Assembly: GCA_023409535.1 (NCBI GenBank) | Contig: JAEYGZ010000038.1 | Span: forward strand, 62,001-126,000 | Origin: Bacillota bacterium | Lineage (GTDB): Bacteria; Bacillota; Clostridia; Lachnospirales; Lachnospiraceae | Direction of reading: 5' to 3' | DNA length: 64,000 bases | In this document: positions 17,320-24,974 of the stretch, in pieces | Position numbering within the stretch: position 1 is the stretch's first letter | Layout of the letters: each line of letters starts with the position of its first letter | Program-made: the position numbers and the translations under genes | Notes under the pieces: model-generated | What the model was told of the DNA's origin: nothing | Seen by the model: the letters and a program-made list of their open reading frames with translations, nothing else | The model's database searches: none

Positions 17320-17405
17320 TTTTATTCCTCACAATTCTAATTTTCCTGTTTTATTCTTTATATTTTCATAACCTTCATAAGCATAATGAATTAATAGTTT
17401 TAAAG

Positions 17406-17416
17406 AGCCGATCAAC
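17406..17416. repeat. Copy of the intergenic word AGCCGATCAAC
   Basis: Exact 11-base match to 11607-11617, located just past the end of the acetyltransferase at 17424. Confidence 0.4.
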
Positions 17417-17423
17417 CGGAATT

Positions 17424-17888
17424 TTACTGTATCGGACATTCCATAGTTATCATCTGTTCAATTAAGCCATTCCGTCTGTAAAAGCGAATACCTGCTTCGT
17501 TTTTGGGAATAACGGATAGCCTTAAATACTCGGAATTATGCTTCTTCGCCCATTTTTTTGATGCTTCAATGAGCTTGGTGCCATATCCATTATTACGATA
17601 GCGGTCCGTTATTATAAAGTCTTGAATATATGTGTATTTACATGGGATTAAGAGGCTTAATCCTTTCACTTCTTTTTGATGTAATAAAGAAAAACCAATA
17701 ATTTTACCATCAACAACTGCCAATAAAAAGTCGGAATTATCTGCCGTTATTAAGTCGTTATAATATTCAAATGTTCTTTCGCCTCTTTGGAAATGCTCCG
17801 GCTGTTCTAGTATTGATTGTGTATCAAGTTCCCAGTAGAGTTCTTTAATCCTATCAAGTTCTGTTATCATTGCTTCCCTAACAATCAT
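17424..17888 (-). CDS. GNAT acetyltransferase
   Basis: The 154-residue GNAT has N-terminal VREAMITELDRIKELYWELD, the core YIQDFIITDRYRNNGYGTKL (acetyl-CoA loop RNNGYG) and the end IRFYRRNGLIEQ. The ATG at 17888 follows a purine-rich AAGGGGGG; an upstream ATG at 17909 has no site. Substrate unknown. It is the last gene of the leftward accessory series. Confidence 0.88.
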   Translation of the reverse strand: MIVREAMITELDRIKELYWELDTQSILEQPEHFQRGERTFEYYNDLITADNSDFLLAVVDGKIIGFSLLHQKEVKGLSLLIPCKYTYIQDFIITDRYRNNGYGTKLIEASKKWAKKHNSEYLRLSVIPKNEAGIRFYRRNGLIEQMITMECPIQ

Positions 17889-17995
17889 TTTATCCCCCCT
17901 TATAAACATCGTTGTTTATTTTACATTATAATACAAGTAAAACAATGTCGCCAGATTATTCCTTACATCTTTTTATAAAATTACAATACACAAAA

Positions 17996-18036
17996 ATAGA
18001 GATAAACGTCTATATATATCAAACCTTTATCTCTAT
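17996..18036 (-). terminator. Terminator of the two-component operon
   Basis: ATAGAGATAAA pairs with TTTATCTCTAT; read leftward the stem is followed by TTTTTG. It lies 41 bases after the histidine kinase stop. Confidence 0.7.
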
Positions 18037-18076
18037 CAATCTTGCAGACTTTACTGCGCACATCAGCTGTAATACC

Positions 18077-19144
18077 TCATTCGACTTCTAGTCTCACTGT
18101 AAAAGTAGTCCCTTTCCCTGCTTCACTGTTTACTGTTAAGACGCCTCCCACCAACTCCATTACCTTCAGCGTCAATGCAAGCCCAAGACCGTTGCCTTCA
18201 CTGGAATGGGAGGTGTCCCCCTGATAAAATTTATCAAATATGTGCTTCATTGTCTCCTCACTCATACCGCAGCCGGTATCCGATATGGATACTGTTACCG
18301 TATCCTCCTCCGAGGTTTGCACCAGCGTAATCTTTCCGCCGGGCTCTGTGAACTTTACCGCATTAGACAAAAGGTTCTGCCATACAATTTCAAGCATATT
18401 GGCATCGGCCCGGATCATAACACAGTCATCCATATCTGCAGCGAATTCGAGATTCTTCTTTTCCCAGGCCTCTTCAAAGGAAAGGGCGCATTCGCTTAAC
18501 TGGCGGCACAGATCATAGGTTTCAGTGTTAAGCTGAATAATCTGATGCTCGATTCTGTTAAGCTTCAGAATATTTGTTACAAGGGAGGCAAGCTTTTGAG
18601 AGGAGGAGATAATTGTATCTGTATACTCCAGCCGTTTCTCATAAGAAAGCTTCTCATTCTGCAGTGCCGTTGCATAGCTTTGAATCACCGCAAGCGGTGT
18701 CTTGATTTCATGGGATACATTTGAGATAAAGTCATTTTTCAGGGTTTCAATACTCCCCAGCTCCTCAACCATCTTGTTAAAATCCTCAAACATAACATCA
18801 ACATAATCTACTTCATCCGGTCTGTGAACCGGCTCCAGATAGACCGAAAAATCACCTTCCGCCACCTGTTTTGCAGCCTCGCTCAGTTTTCGCATGGGTT
18901 TATCAAAGGTACGATATTTCTGATATGCTGTAATAATACAGAAAATCCCACTGACAATTGCCCAGTAGCCCAGCATCCCCCAGATATACTCCGGAGGCAT
19001 TTTATCAAAATCCATATATTCGGCATAGATCATTCCCTGACCGGCTGACAAGGTCAGCAATACAAAATAAGTTAATCCATATCCCGACCAGGAAAAATGC
19101 CTTGATTTAACCCTGTCATCCTTATTTAACCGCTTCTTGCTCAT
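18077..19144 (-). CDS. Membrane sensor histidine kinase
   Basis: The 355-residue kinase has two TM helices (about 20-40 and 53-73) with only a very short outer loop, so it may sense within the membrane. Then come HAMP, the phospho-accepting SHEIKTPLAVIQ near residue 144, and an ATPase domain with NLLSNAVKF, DTGCGMSEE and GNGLGLAL. Its ATG overlaps the regulator's stop by 4 bases. The layout resembles envelope-stress or antibiotic-sensing kinases; the target genes are not evident. Confidence 0.92.
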   Translation of the reverse strand: MSKKRLNKDDRVKSRHFSWSGYGLTYFVLLTLSAGQGMIYAEYMDFDKMPPEYIWGMLGYWAIVSGIFCIITAYQKYRTFDKPMRKLSEAAKQVAEGDFSVYLEPVHRPDEVDYVDVMFEDFNKMVEELGSIETLKNDFISNVSHEIKTPLAVIQSYATALQNEKLSYEKRLEYTDTIISSSQKLASLVTNILKLNRIEHQIIQLNTETYDLCRQLSECALSFEEAWEKKNLEFAADMDDCVMIRADANMLEIVWQNLLSNAVKFTEPGGKITLVQTSEEDTVTVSISDTGCGMSEETMKHIFDKFYQGDTSHSSEGNGLGLALTLKVMELVGGVLTVNSEAGKGTTFTVRLEVE

Positions 19145-19812
19145 AGGATAACCACCTTATATCCCAGCCCATGCACCGTGACAATCTTAAAATCCTCACA
19201 GCAGGAAAACTTATCCCGCAGCTTCGTAATATATACATCCACAGCACGCAGACTGGTCTCACTCTCCAGCCCCCAGAACTCGTCCATAAGCTGTGCACGG
19301 GAAAAGGTTTGCTTCGGATAAGAAAGCATCTTATATAATATGTTAAATTCCCGGACTGTCACAGGAATCTCTTCTCCATTTACAGCAGCTGTCATTGCAT
19401 TGGAATCCATTACAAGACCTCCAACCGTTATCTTCTTTTCATTCGCAATATTTGCCCGGCGAAGCAATGCACCGATCCGAAGCAGCAGCTCATCCATATT
19501 GATCGGCTTGACCATATAGTCATCAATTCCCACACGAAAGCCCTTCTGCTTTGAAGAGATATCATCCCGGGCTGTCATAAATAGAATGGGAATTGTCTTA
19601 TTCACAGCTCTTACCGTTTCTGCAAATTCATAGCCGTCAATTTCCGGCATCATGATATCCGAAATGATCAGATCGTATAGGTTGTTGTACATGATATCAT
19701 AGGCTTCTCTGGGATTGAAGCACCCCTTCGCATGGTACCCATGCTCTCCCAGATAAGTGCAGACAATTTGATTGATTTTAATATCATCCTCTACCACAAG
19801 TATATTAATCAT
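19141..19812 (-). CDS. OmpR/PhoB-type response regulator
   Basis: The 223-residue regulator has a receiver domain (ILVVEDDIKINQIV; phospho-acceptor in ISDIMMPEIDG near 55; KPINMDELL) and a winged-helix DNA-binding domain (LDEFWGLESETSLRAVDVYITKLRDK, split by the recognition helix). The ATG at 19812 is 6 bases after GGAGG; the ATG at 19833 lacks a site. It pairs with the kinase through a 4-base overlap. Confidence 0.93.
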   Translation of the reverse strand: MINILVVEDDIKINQIVCTYLGEHGYHAKGCFNPREAYDIMYNNLYDLIISDIMMPEIDGYEFAETVRAVNKTIPILFMTARDDISSKQKGFRVGIDDYMVKPINMDELLLRIGALLRRANIANEKKITVGGLVMDSNAMTAAVNGEEIPVTVREFNILYKMLSYPKQTFSRAQLMDEFWGLESETSLRAVDVYITKLRDKFSCCEDFKIVTVHGLGYKVVIL

Positions 19813-19922
19813 ACAGAACCTCCATCGAATCAATGATACCCATTCTAACAGGCAAATGTTAAAAAAATGTTTCTATCCTATATAGTTTGCCATAGTATAG
19901 CCGACATAGCAACAAGCAAAGA

Positions 19923-19946
19923 ACCTGCCGACAAATACCGGCAGGT
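19923..19946 (-). terminator. Terminator of the CDF-like gene
   Basis: ACCTGCCG pairs with CGGCAGGT around an 8-base loop, followed leftward by TTCTTT. The stem begins directly at the stop codon of the gene at 19947. Confidence 0.75.
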
Positions 19947-20558
19947 CTATTGCTTCTTCTTTTTGACCAGCATACAAAGCCCAATGATAATGAATAAAAT
20001 ACTGAAGCCCATTCCAAGGATGGCACTGCTTACAACCGCATTGACAGATGCTGTCATCGTAAGCAAGGTGCATTGCGTCACTACGATCGACACCATTGCA
20101 TCGACAAAGCTGATGGCTTTTAATGCGGCAATCACCGGATCTTTTATATGCCTTGCTATAATAATTCCATGTACCGCAAAGCTTAGCTTGGTAAATGCAA
20201 CTGCCGCCACCAGAAATACGGCGTACCCTTTATATATGGTGGCATCCCCCCTGAGATACATCCGCAGGCAAACCAGAAGATAGGAAATGCCTATGAGACA
20301 CAGGAAGATGCCGCTGCGCTTATACACGGCAAATTCCATATTGAATCTCTGTTGGGGGTTATCGATCTGTTTGGCCGCTGTATATTTACTAAGCGCATGG
20401 CCTCTCGCTATACTAAGAATGATATAATATACGGCATTTGTTATAAACCAGCCGGAAGCAAGATAAATACCCAGAATTAACTTTATCATGCTGATCAAAG
20501 CATTACTTATCACTGATACCTTTGCAGAGGTCACATTCCGGTCATAATAATTTCTCAC
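19947..20558 (-). CDS. Membrane protein resembling a degenerate cation diffusion facilitator
   Basis: Six hydrophobic segments occupy most of the 203 residues. The opening (SVISNALISMIKLILGIYLAS) resembles the first helix of cation diffusion facilitator transporters, but the metal-binding aspartates and histidines of that family are not at the expected places (WFITNAVYYIILSIARG). GTG at 20558 is the conventional start but has no good ribosome site; GGAGGAG sits 8 bases before an in-frame ATT at 20582, which would add IKELLDRY. The product may be longer by eight residues. Confidence 0.75.
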   Translation of the reverse strand: MRNYYDRNVTSAKVSVISNALISMIKLILGIYLASGWFITNAVYYIILSIARGHALSKYTAAKQIDNPQQRFNMEFAVYKRSGIFLCLIGISYLLVCLRMYLRGDATIYKGYAVFLVAAVAFTKLSFAVHGIIIARHIKDPVIAALKAISFVDAMVSIVVTQCTLLTMTASVNAVVSSAILGMGFSILFIIIGLCMLVKKKKQ

Positions 20559-20647
20559 ATAGCGATCGAGTAATTCCTTAATATCGTTCTCCTCCTATTC
20601 ATCTTAAGTTATAAGCTCTTATCCTTAAGACAAATCTTCAACTTAAG

Positions 20648-21184
20648 TTATATCGTATTGATCAGATTATTTGCTTTTTCACACACTTCATAAATTTCAT
20701 CATATTTCTGATCAATGAGCGGTGTCACCTGGTCAGTTTTTCTCTTTTGGATTGCCAAATAGCAAAAATATGGTATAATCCAGCCTACAAAGCCCGGAAC
20801 AGCCAGAAGGATTGACAGGGGCAGCATACCTGCTATGAACGAAAATACTGATCCTGCCATAAATGCGGTACCGACGATTCCGATCGTAAAGGCGGCTGCG
20901 GAGGATCCGATGTATTTCGATTGCTCCAGGTTTTCAATTTCATTAACGCAGGCTTCAAACTGGCGCTGCAGCCGGCTTAATTCTGCCTTATTACGAATCT
21001 TGCGGTCACGCTTGAACTTCATAACCACACTCCCCACACTCTGGAGCGGAACGGAGGTACCCTCCAAAGCCCAGCCAAAATTGGTATAGCCATCCGTATA
21101 AACCGCTTCCATACTCCGCTTTACCGTAACATCCTTATATTCATAGCCAATAAAATTTTTATCATTCTTGATTACTTCACTCAA
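20648..21184 (-). CDS. Two-TM hypothetical protein (paralogue A)
   Basis: The 178-residue protein is encoded from a TTG (21184) with AAAGGAG 8 bases upstream. The first half is soluble with a coiled-coil (AELSRLQRQFEACVNEIENLEQ), then two hydrophobic helices at about 95-115 and 120-145 and a short tail. It is a paralogue of the next gene upstream; both start with NDKNFI..EY..VTV.R.MEAV. Function unknown. Confidence 0.85.
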   Translation of the reverse strand: MSEVIKNDKNFIGYEYKDVTVKRSMEAVYTDGYTNFGWALEGTSVPLQSVGSVVMKFKRDRKIRNKAELSRLQRQFEACVNEIENLEQSKYIGSSAAAFTIGIVGTAFMAGSVFSFIAGMLPLSILLAVPGFVGWIIPYFCYLAIQKRKTDQVTPLIDQKYDEIYEVCEKANNLINTI

Positions 21185-21252
21185 TTTGATCTCTCCTTTA
21201 TAGAATTTATTTTTGCAGGTGTTTTATACCTTTATCACTTAATTTATAATTA

Positions 21253-21888
21253 TCATACAGGTTTCGCCGTATGAAGTATCGCATTTGCCTTGCCGCATAT
21301 TTCATAAATCATGTCATATTTCTTCTCAATGAAAGGTGTGACCTTTCTGGTTTTTCTTCCCTTCACCACCCTGTAGATATAATAGGCCAGGACCCAACCG
21401 GCAAATCCGGGAATCGCAGCCATGATGCATATGGGAAGCATACCTCCCAGAAAACTGAATACTGAGATACCCATGAATACAGTCCCAATCAATCCTACCG
21501 AATAAGCCACAGCTGTTGCCGTGCTCTTCTTAGCTTCTTCAAGACTGCTGATATCTGCCGCACATGCCTCAAATCTGGATTGCAATTGGTTCAGTTCTGA
21601 TTTCTTCAGAAGTTCCCTGTCCCTCTTAAACTTAAGTTCGACCTTGGTTTCTGATTTATGACTGGTAATCATTTTCAGACACGGACTGCCGGGGATTAAG
21701 GCTAACGGTGCCAGCATGATACGGAAGGGCCCCCATACAGGCTTGACAATTGCCGGTTCTCTCTTCCCCAGCTTCCAGCCAAAGTTGGCAAAGGCATCTC
21801 TCCAGACAGCTTCCATATCCCTTGTCACTGTTACGCTTCTGTACTCATTGGCAATAAAATTTTTGTCATTATCGTTCATTTCACTCAT
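21253..21888 (-). CDS. Two-TM hypothetical protein (paralogue B)
   Basis: The 211-residue protein has the same order as its downstream paralogue: NFGWKLGKREP, coiled-coil (ELNQLQSRFEACAADISSLEEA), two TM helices, tail. It has an extra hydrophobic insert near residues 50-70 (PFRIMLAPLALIPGSPC). I chose the ATG at 21888 with GGAG 8 bases upstream. Tandem duplication with later divergence is likely. Function unknown. Confidence 0.85.
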   Translation of the reverse strand: MSEMNDNDKNFIANEYRSVTVTRDMEAVWRDAFANFGWKLGKREPAIVKPVWGPFRIMLAPLALIPGSPCLKMITSHKSETKVELKFKRDRELLKKSELNQLQSRFEACAADISSLEEAKKSTATAVAYSVGLIGTVFMGISVFSFLGGMLPICIMAAIPGFAGWVLAYYIYRVVKGRKTRKVTPFIEKKYDMIYEICGKANAILHTAKPV

Positions 21889-22005
21889 AGCAGGATCTCC
21901 TTTACACATTTAATCAATAAGATGTTTGTTTCGTATGGGTCTATCTTATCGTCCATTTATTTGAGAGTTACTAAGAAAATGTTTGCAAAATATTAATTGT
22001 TTCTG

Positions 22006-23364
22006 TTATTGATTACATGCGGTGCAATTGCCTGAACATGACCAAAGCTTGTCCGCAGCAATTGCCCAATTTCTTGCCGCAGTATGACATTTGGCCGAAA
22101 GCTTAAGTACCTCCTCCGGATTCTGCAGATCAGTGGAATGTGCCCCCGACTCCTTAACCATGCGGGGAAGCTCCGCCGGATTATCCAGCAGCGGACAGGG
22201 ACGAAGATGATTGTTGTTAAAGGGCTGTCCCTTACGATACGCTTTAAATAATGGTGATTGCAAGGCCTCCAATAATGTCCTCTCTCTGATATTGGCGTCC
22301 GAATAATGGATAAATGCACAGGGCTCCATATCTCCGTTAGCATTGATATGCAGATATCTTCTTCCGCCTGCAAGGCATCCTTCGGAATACTCGCCGTCAT
22401 TCCAGAAGTCCAGTGTAAAGATCGGCTTCGTCTCTCTGAATTCCCGTATCCGGTGGTACATAAACTCCCGTTGCTCCGCGGATACCATAAGCTCCGGCAC
22501 TGCTTCATTCCCCACCGGCATATAGGTAAAGAACCAGCAGAACTTTGCGCCCCAGGCAATCATTTGGTCAAAATATTCCTCTGAACCGATCATACCCACA
22601 TTCTTGCTGGTGTAGCAGCAGGAAATGCCAAAGGGAAGCCGCTTTTCCTTTAGAAGCTTCATCGCCTTCTCGACTTTATGGAAGGTTCCCTCTCCGCGTC
22701 TGAAATCCGTATCCTGCTCAAAGCCCTCCACGCTGATTGCAGGTATAAAATTCTGTACACGGAGCATCTCCTCTGCAAAGGCTTCATCAATTAAGGTTCC
22801 GTTGGTAAACGCCGTAAACTGACAGTCCGGGTGCGCTTCGCATAATTTAATGAGGTCAGCCTTGCGTACCAGGGGCTCCCCTCCGGAATACAGGAAGAAA
22901 TAGGTTCCAAGTTCATTTGCCTGGCGGATAATACTGTCCAGCTCGTCATAGGTCATATTTAATTTGTTGCCGTATTCGGCAGCCCAGCAGCCGGTGCATT
23001 GAAGGTTACAGGCAGAGGTTGGATCCATCAGAATTGCCCAGGGTATATTACAGTCTAATTTCTGCTCCAGCTTTCTCTGCCTTGGAAAACCGATCATGCC
23101 TGCATTAATGAGAAAATTCTTAAAGGTTGCCTGCAGCACCTTAGCATCAATGTCCTCATACAGGCCCATAATATACTTATTCCATGTATTCCCGGGATCA
23201 TTTACAATCGTTCGGAAGTAATCCCGCTGCGGTCTCCAGTTATTTGTTACATCAAACTCGTCCGCCCAGGTTAACAGCTTGGGTAAATTCTCCCTTGGAT
23301 TGCCTGCCGCATATCCAAACGCCCTTTCAAGTATAAATGCATTTGCCTTATCCTTAATCTTCAT
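22006..23364 (-). CDS. Radical SAM/SPASM-type enzyme
   Basis: The 452-residue protein binds a 4Fe-4S cluster through CNLQCTGC (C-x3-C-x2-C) near residue 122 and cleaves SAM to start radical chemistry; GGEPL follows. The C-terminal third has further cysteines (GCLAGG, EPCAF, RPCPLL, AKCHTA and SCSGNCTAC), as in SPASM/twitch domains that carry auxiliary clusters and often modify peptides. About 110 residues precede the radical domain. GGAGG is 8 bases before the ATG. A small TM protein and a very short ORF lie just upstream on the same strand. Confidence 0.93.
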   Translation of the reverse strand: MKIKDKANAFILERAFGYAAGNPRENLPKLLTWADEFDVTNNWRPQRDYFRTIVNDPGNTWNKYIMGLYEDIDAKVLQATFKNFLINAGMIGFPRQRKLEQKLDCNIPWAILMDPTSACNLQCTGCWAAEYGNKLNMTYDELDSIIRQANELGTYFFLYSGGEPLVRKADLIKLCEAHPDCQFTAFTNGTLIDEAFAEEMLRVQNFIPAISVEGFEQDTDFRRGEGTFHKVEKAMKLLKEKRLPFGISCCYTSKNVGMIGSEEYFDQMIAWGAKFCWFFTYMPVGNEAVPELMVSAEQREFMYHRIREFRETKPIFTLDFWNDGEYSEGCLAGGRRYLHINANGDMEPCAFIHYSDANIRERTLLEALQSPLFKAYRKGQPFNNNHLRPCPLLDNPAELPRMVKESGAHSTDLQNPEEVLKLSAKCHTAARNWAIAADKLWSCSGNCTACNQ

Positions 23365-23435
23365 ACTTTTATCCTCCGTTTATCTTTCATCTTATATCTG
23401 TTACATTTGGCACTTTAAATTACCGGTACTATCCT

Positions 23436-23570
23436 TTAAAAAATATCTTTTTCGCGTAGAACTCTTATCTTGATTATTCCGGCTATCCCAATGACAATCG
23501 TAATTAAAACAAACACAACAGCAATCTTACTCAGCATTCCATCCAGCTCCTTTTCTGCAGCATCACACAT
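23436..23570 (-). CDS. Small single-TM protein upstream of the radical SAM gene
   Basis: The 44-codon frame starts with ATG at 23570 (AAAGGTG 7 bases upstream) and reads MCDAAEKELDGMLSK, then a clear TM segment (IAVVFVLITIVIGIAGII) and KIRVLREKDIF. An internal ATG at codon 12, with GGAG 9 bases before it, gives a 33-residue alternative. It is codirectional with the radical SAM gene 71 bases downstream and was probably missed by automatic annotation because of its size. It may anchor, or be acted on by, that enzyme; this is inference. Confidence 0.55.
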   Translation of the reverse strand: MCDAAEKELDGMLSKIAVVFVLITIVIGIAGIIKIRVLREKDIF

Positions 23571-23585
23571 AGGCGTACACCTTTG

Positions 23586-23648
23586 CTAACCGGGCAAAGC
23601 ATACCCGTCTCTGTATAAATACGCCTGTCCTGATCGTATTTTTTTCAT
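23586..23648 (-). CDS. Very short ORF with strong ribosome site (20 aa)
   Basis: ATG at 23648 follows AGGAGG by 7 bases, one of the best ribosome sites in this stretch. The product is MKKIRSGQAYLYRDGYALPG. A second tiny frame (23710-23645, MQAAQMRIAMQNLL...) overlaps its start by ATGA. They could be a translated leader, a precursor peptide for the radical SAM enzyme, or chance. No other gene was seen between 23711 and 23922, which should hold the divergent promoters. Confidence 0.4.
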   Translation of the reverse strand: MKKIRSGQAYLYRDGYALPG

Positions 23649-23922
23649 TGTTTTCCTCCTGTCTGCTTCAATAAGTTCTGCATTGCTATTCTCATCTGTG
23701 CGGCTTGCATGAACTTGTTTTAATACAGAGTTGTTTATGATTTACTTACGAATTGTTTAAAAAATGTTAATCTGACAACAAAACTAAAGTTCCTCAGACA
23801 ATTAATATTTTTCAAACATTTTACAAATAACTCTCAAATATCTCTCTCCTAATCTGATCCTTGTCACTCCGACAAAACGAACCGGCGTCTCCGGAAAATC
23901 AAAAAGGAAAGGATGAAGTAAA

Positions 23923-24327
23923 ATGGCAAATGCGAAATTAGAAGCAGCGATTAAGGACAGACTTGAGACGGGATTTAAAAACTGGAACGGGGGATATGAT
24001 TGCTGGTTGGAATGGTGCAACACTTTGTATGAGCCTGATTCACATTACAACGTATATGGAAAAAGGCTGACGCTGCAGGAATACAAGGACATGATGGGGA
24101 ATTTCTTCGAAAATTATGATATACGGATGGGAGAGTTCCTCAATATGATCATCAAGGAGGATTGGTGTGCGATCCGTTATAAGACCTATATTTTAGACAA
24201 GAGCGCCGGCAAAGAATTCGAACAGGAATCCTTTGAATTTGTGCAGTTCAAGGATAATCCGGATCCAATCGGCGTAAGGGTGATTGAAGGGTGGGCAACC
24301 TCCACCAATCCTCTTTCGGAAAAATAA
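23923..24327 (+). CDS. SnoaL/NTF2-like fold protein
   Basis: The 134-residue soluble protein has features of the NTF2-like fold: an N-terminal helix (IKDRLETGFKNWNGGYDCWLEW), YGKRLTLQEYKDMMGNFF, and beta strands ending VRVIEGWATSTNP. Members bind or transform small hydrophobic molecules. It is divergent from the radical SAM gene, with about 560 bases between the two starts. AAGGAAAGGATG precedes the ATG. Substrate unknown. Confidence 0.75.
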   Translation: MANAKLEAAIKDRLETGFKNWNGGYDCWLEWCNTLYEPDSHYNVYGKRLTLQEYKDMMGNFFENYDIRMGEFLNMIIKEDWCAIRYKTYILDKSAGKEFEQESFEFVQFKDNPDPIGVRVIEGWATSTNPLSEK

Positions 24328-24433
24328 TATACTCTGACCATTCTGGATTGAATACATAGGAAGATGCATCAGTTATGCAGAATAAAATATGACTCCGGCA
24401 CAACAGTATTTTACAAGGATATTTATAATAAAA

Positions 24434-24473
24434 AAACGGGAAAACTTATTAACCGATGTTTTCCCGTTTTTTA
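24434..24473. terminator. Rho-independent terminator
   Basis: AAACGGGAAAAC pairs with GTTTTCCCGTTT around a 12-base loop, with a T run after it. It ends the NTF2-like transcript. Confidence 0.85.
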
Positions 24474-24528
24474 TTATGCAATGGAGATGCGTAAATCTTT
24501 AAGTTTTCCTTAATTTTGATAATCCGTC

Positions 24529-24580
24529 TTGACATTTACGTATTACAATTGTAATATAGTACCGTAGTACTACATCTGTA
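24529..24580 (+). promoter_or_regulatory. Promoter with two BlaI-type operator dyads
   Basis: TTGACA (24529-24534) and TAATAT (24552-24557) are 17 bases apart. TACAATTGTA (24544-24553) overlaps the -10 and TACATCTGTA (24571-24580) lies just downstream. Both match the TACAnnTGTA core of BlaI/MecI operators, so the repressor encoded next should block this promoter. Confidence 0.85.
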
Positions 24581-24600
24581 ATACGGAGGGAAGGAATAGC

Positions 24601-24969
24601 ATGAACAATATATCAGACTCTGAATGGAAGGTTATGAAGGTGTTGTGGAAAAAGTCACCCCGGCTTGGAAGTGAGATTGTAGAAGAACTGGAGGCTGTCA
24701 CCGGCTGGAATCCGAAGACGATCCATACGCTGATCAGGAGGCTGGTTTCCAAAGGTGCAATTACAGCGAAAAAAGAGAATACCTATTATTCGTACTATGC
24801 GGCAGTAACGGAATCGGAATGTGTAAAAGAAGAGACAAAGACCTTTCTGGAAAAGTGTTTCGATGGCTCCCTTAACATGCTGATCTCGAATTTTATCGAG
24901 GATAAGAAGCTGTCGGATCAGGAGATCCAGGAGCTGGAGAACTTGCTGAAATCAAAGAAAAGCAGGTAA
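24601..24969 (+). CDS. blaI: BlaI/MecI/CopY-family repressor
   Basis: The 122-residue winged-helix repressor opens with ISDSEWKVMKVLWKKSPRLGS and has a recognition helix region (WNPKTIHTLIRRLVSKGAI) and a C-terminal dimerisation part. Family members dimerise on dyads and are inactivated by proteolysis started by the membrane partner, here the next gene 5 bases downstream. The two dyads at its promoter support autoregulation. Confidence 0.92.
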   Translation: MNNISDSEWKVMKVLWKKSPRLGSEIVEELEAVTGWNPKTIHTLIRRLVSKGAITAKKENTYYSYYAAVTESECVKEETKTFLEKCFDGSLNMLISNFIEDKKLSDQEIQELENLLKSKKSR

Positions 24970-24974
24970 GGCGG

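Noticed and set aside
7471..17888. A classical integron
   Set aside because: No integrase gene and no complete attC site could be made out; the shared words alone do not establish one.
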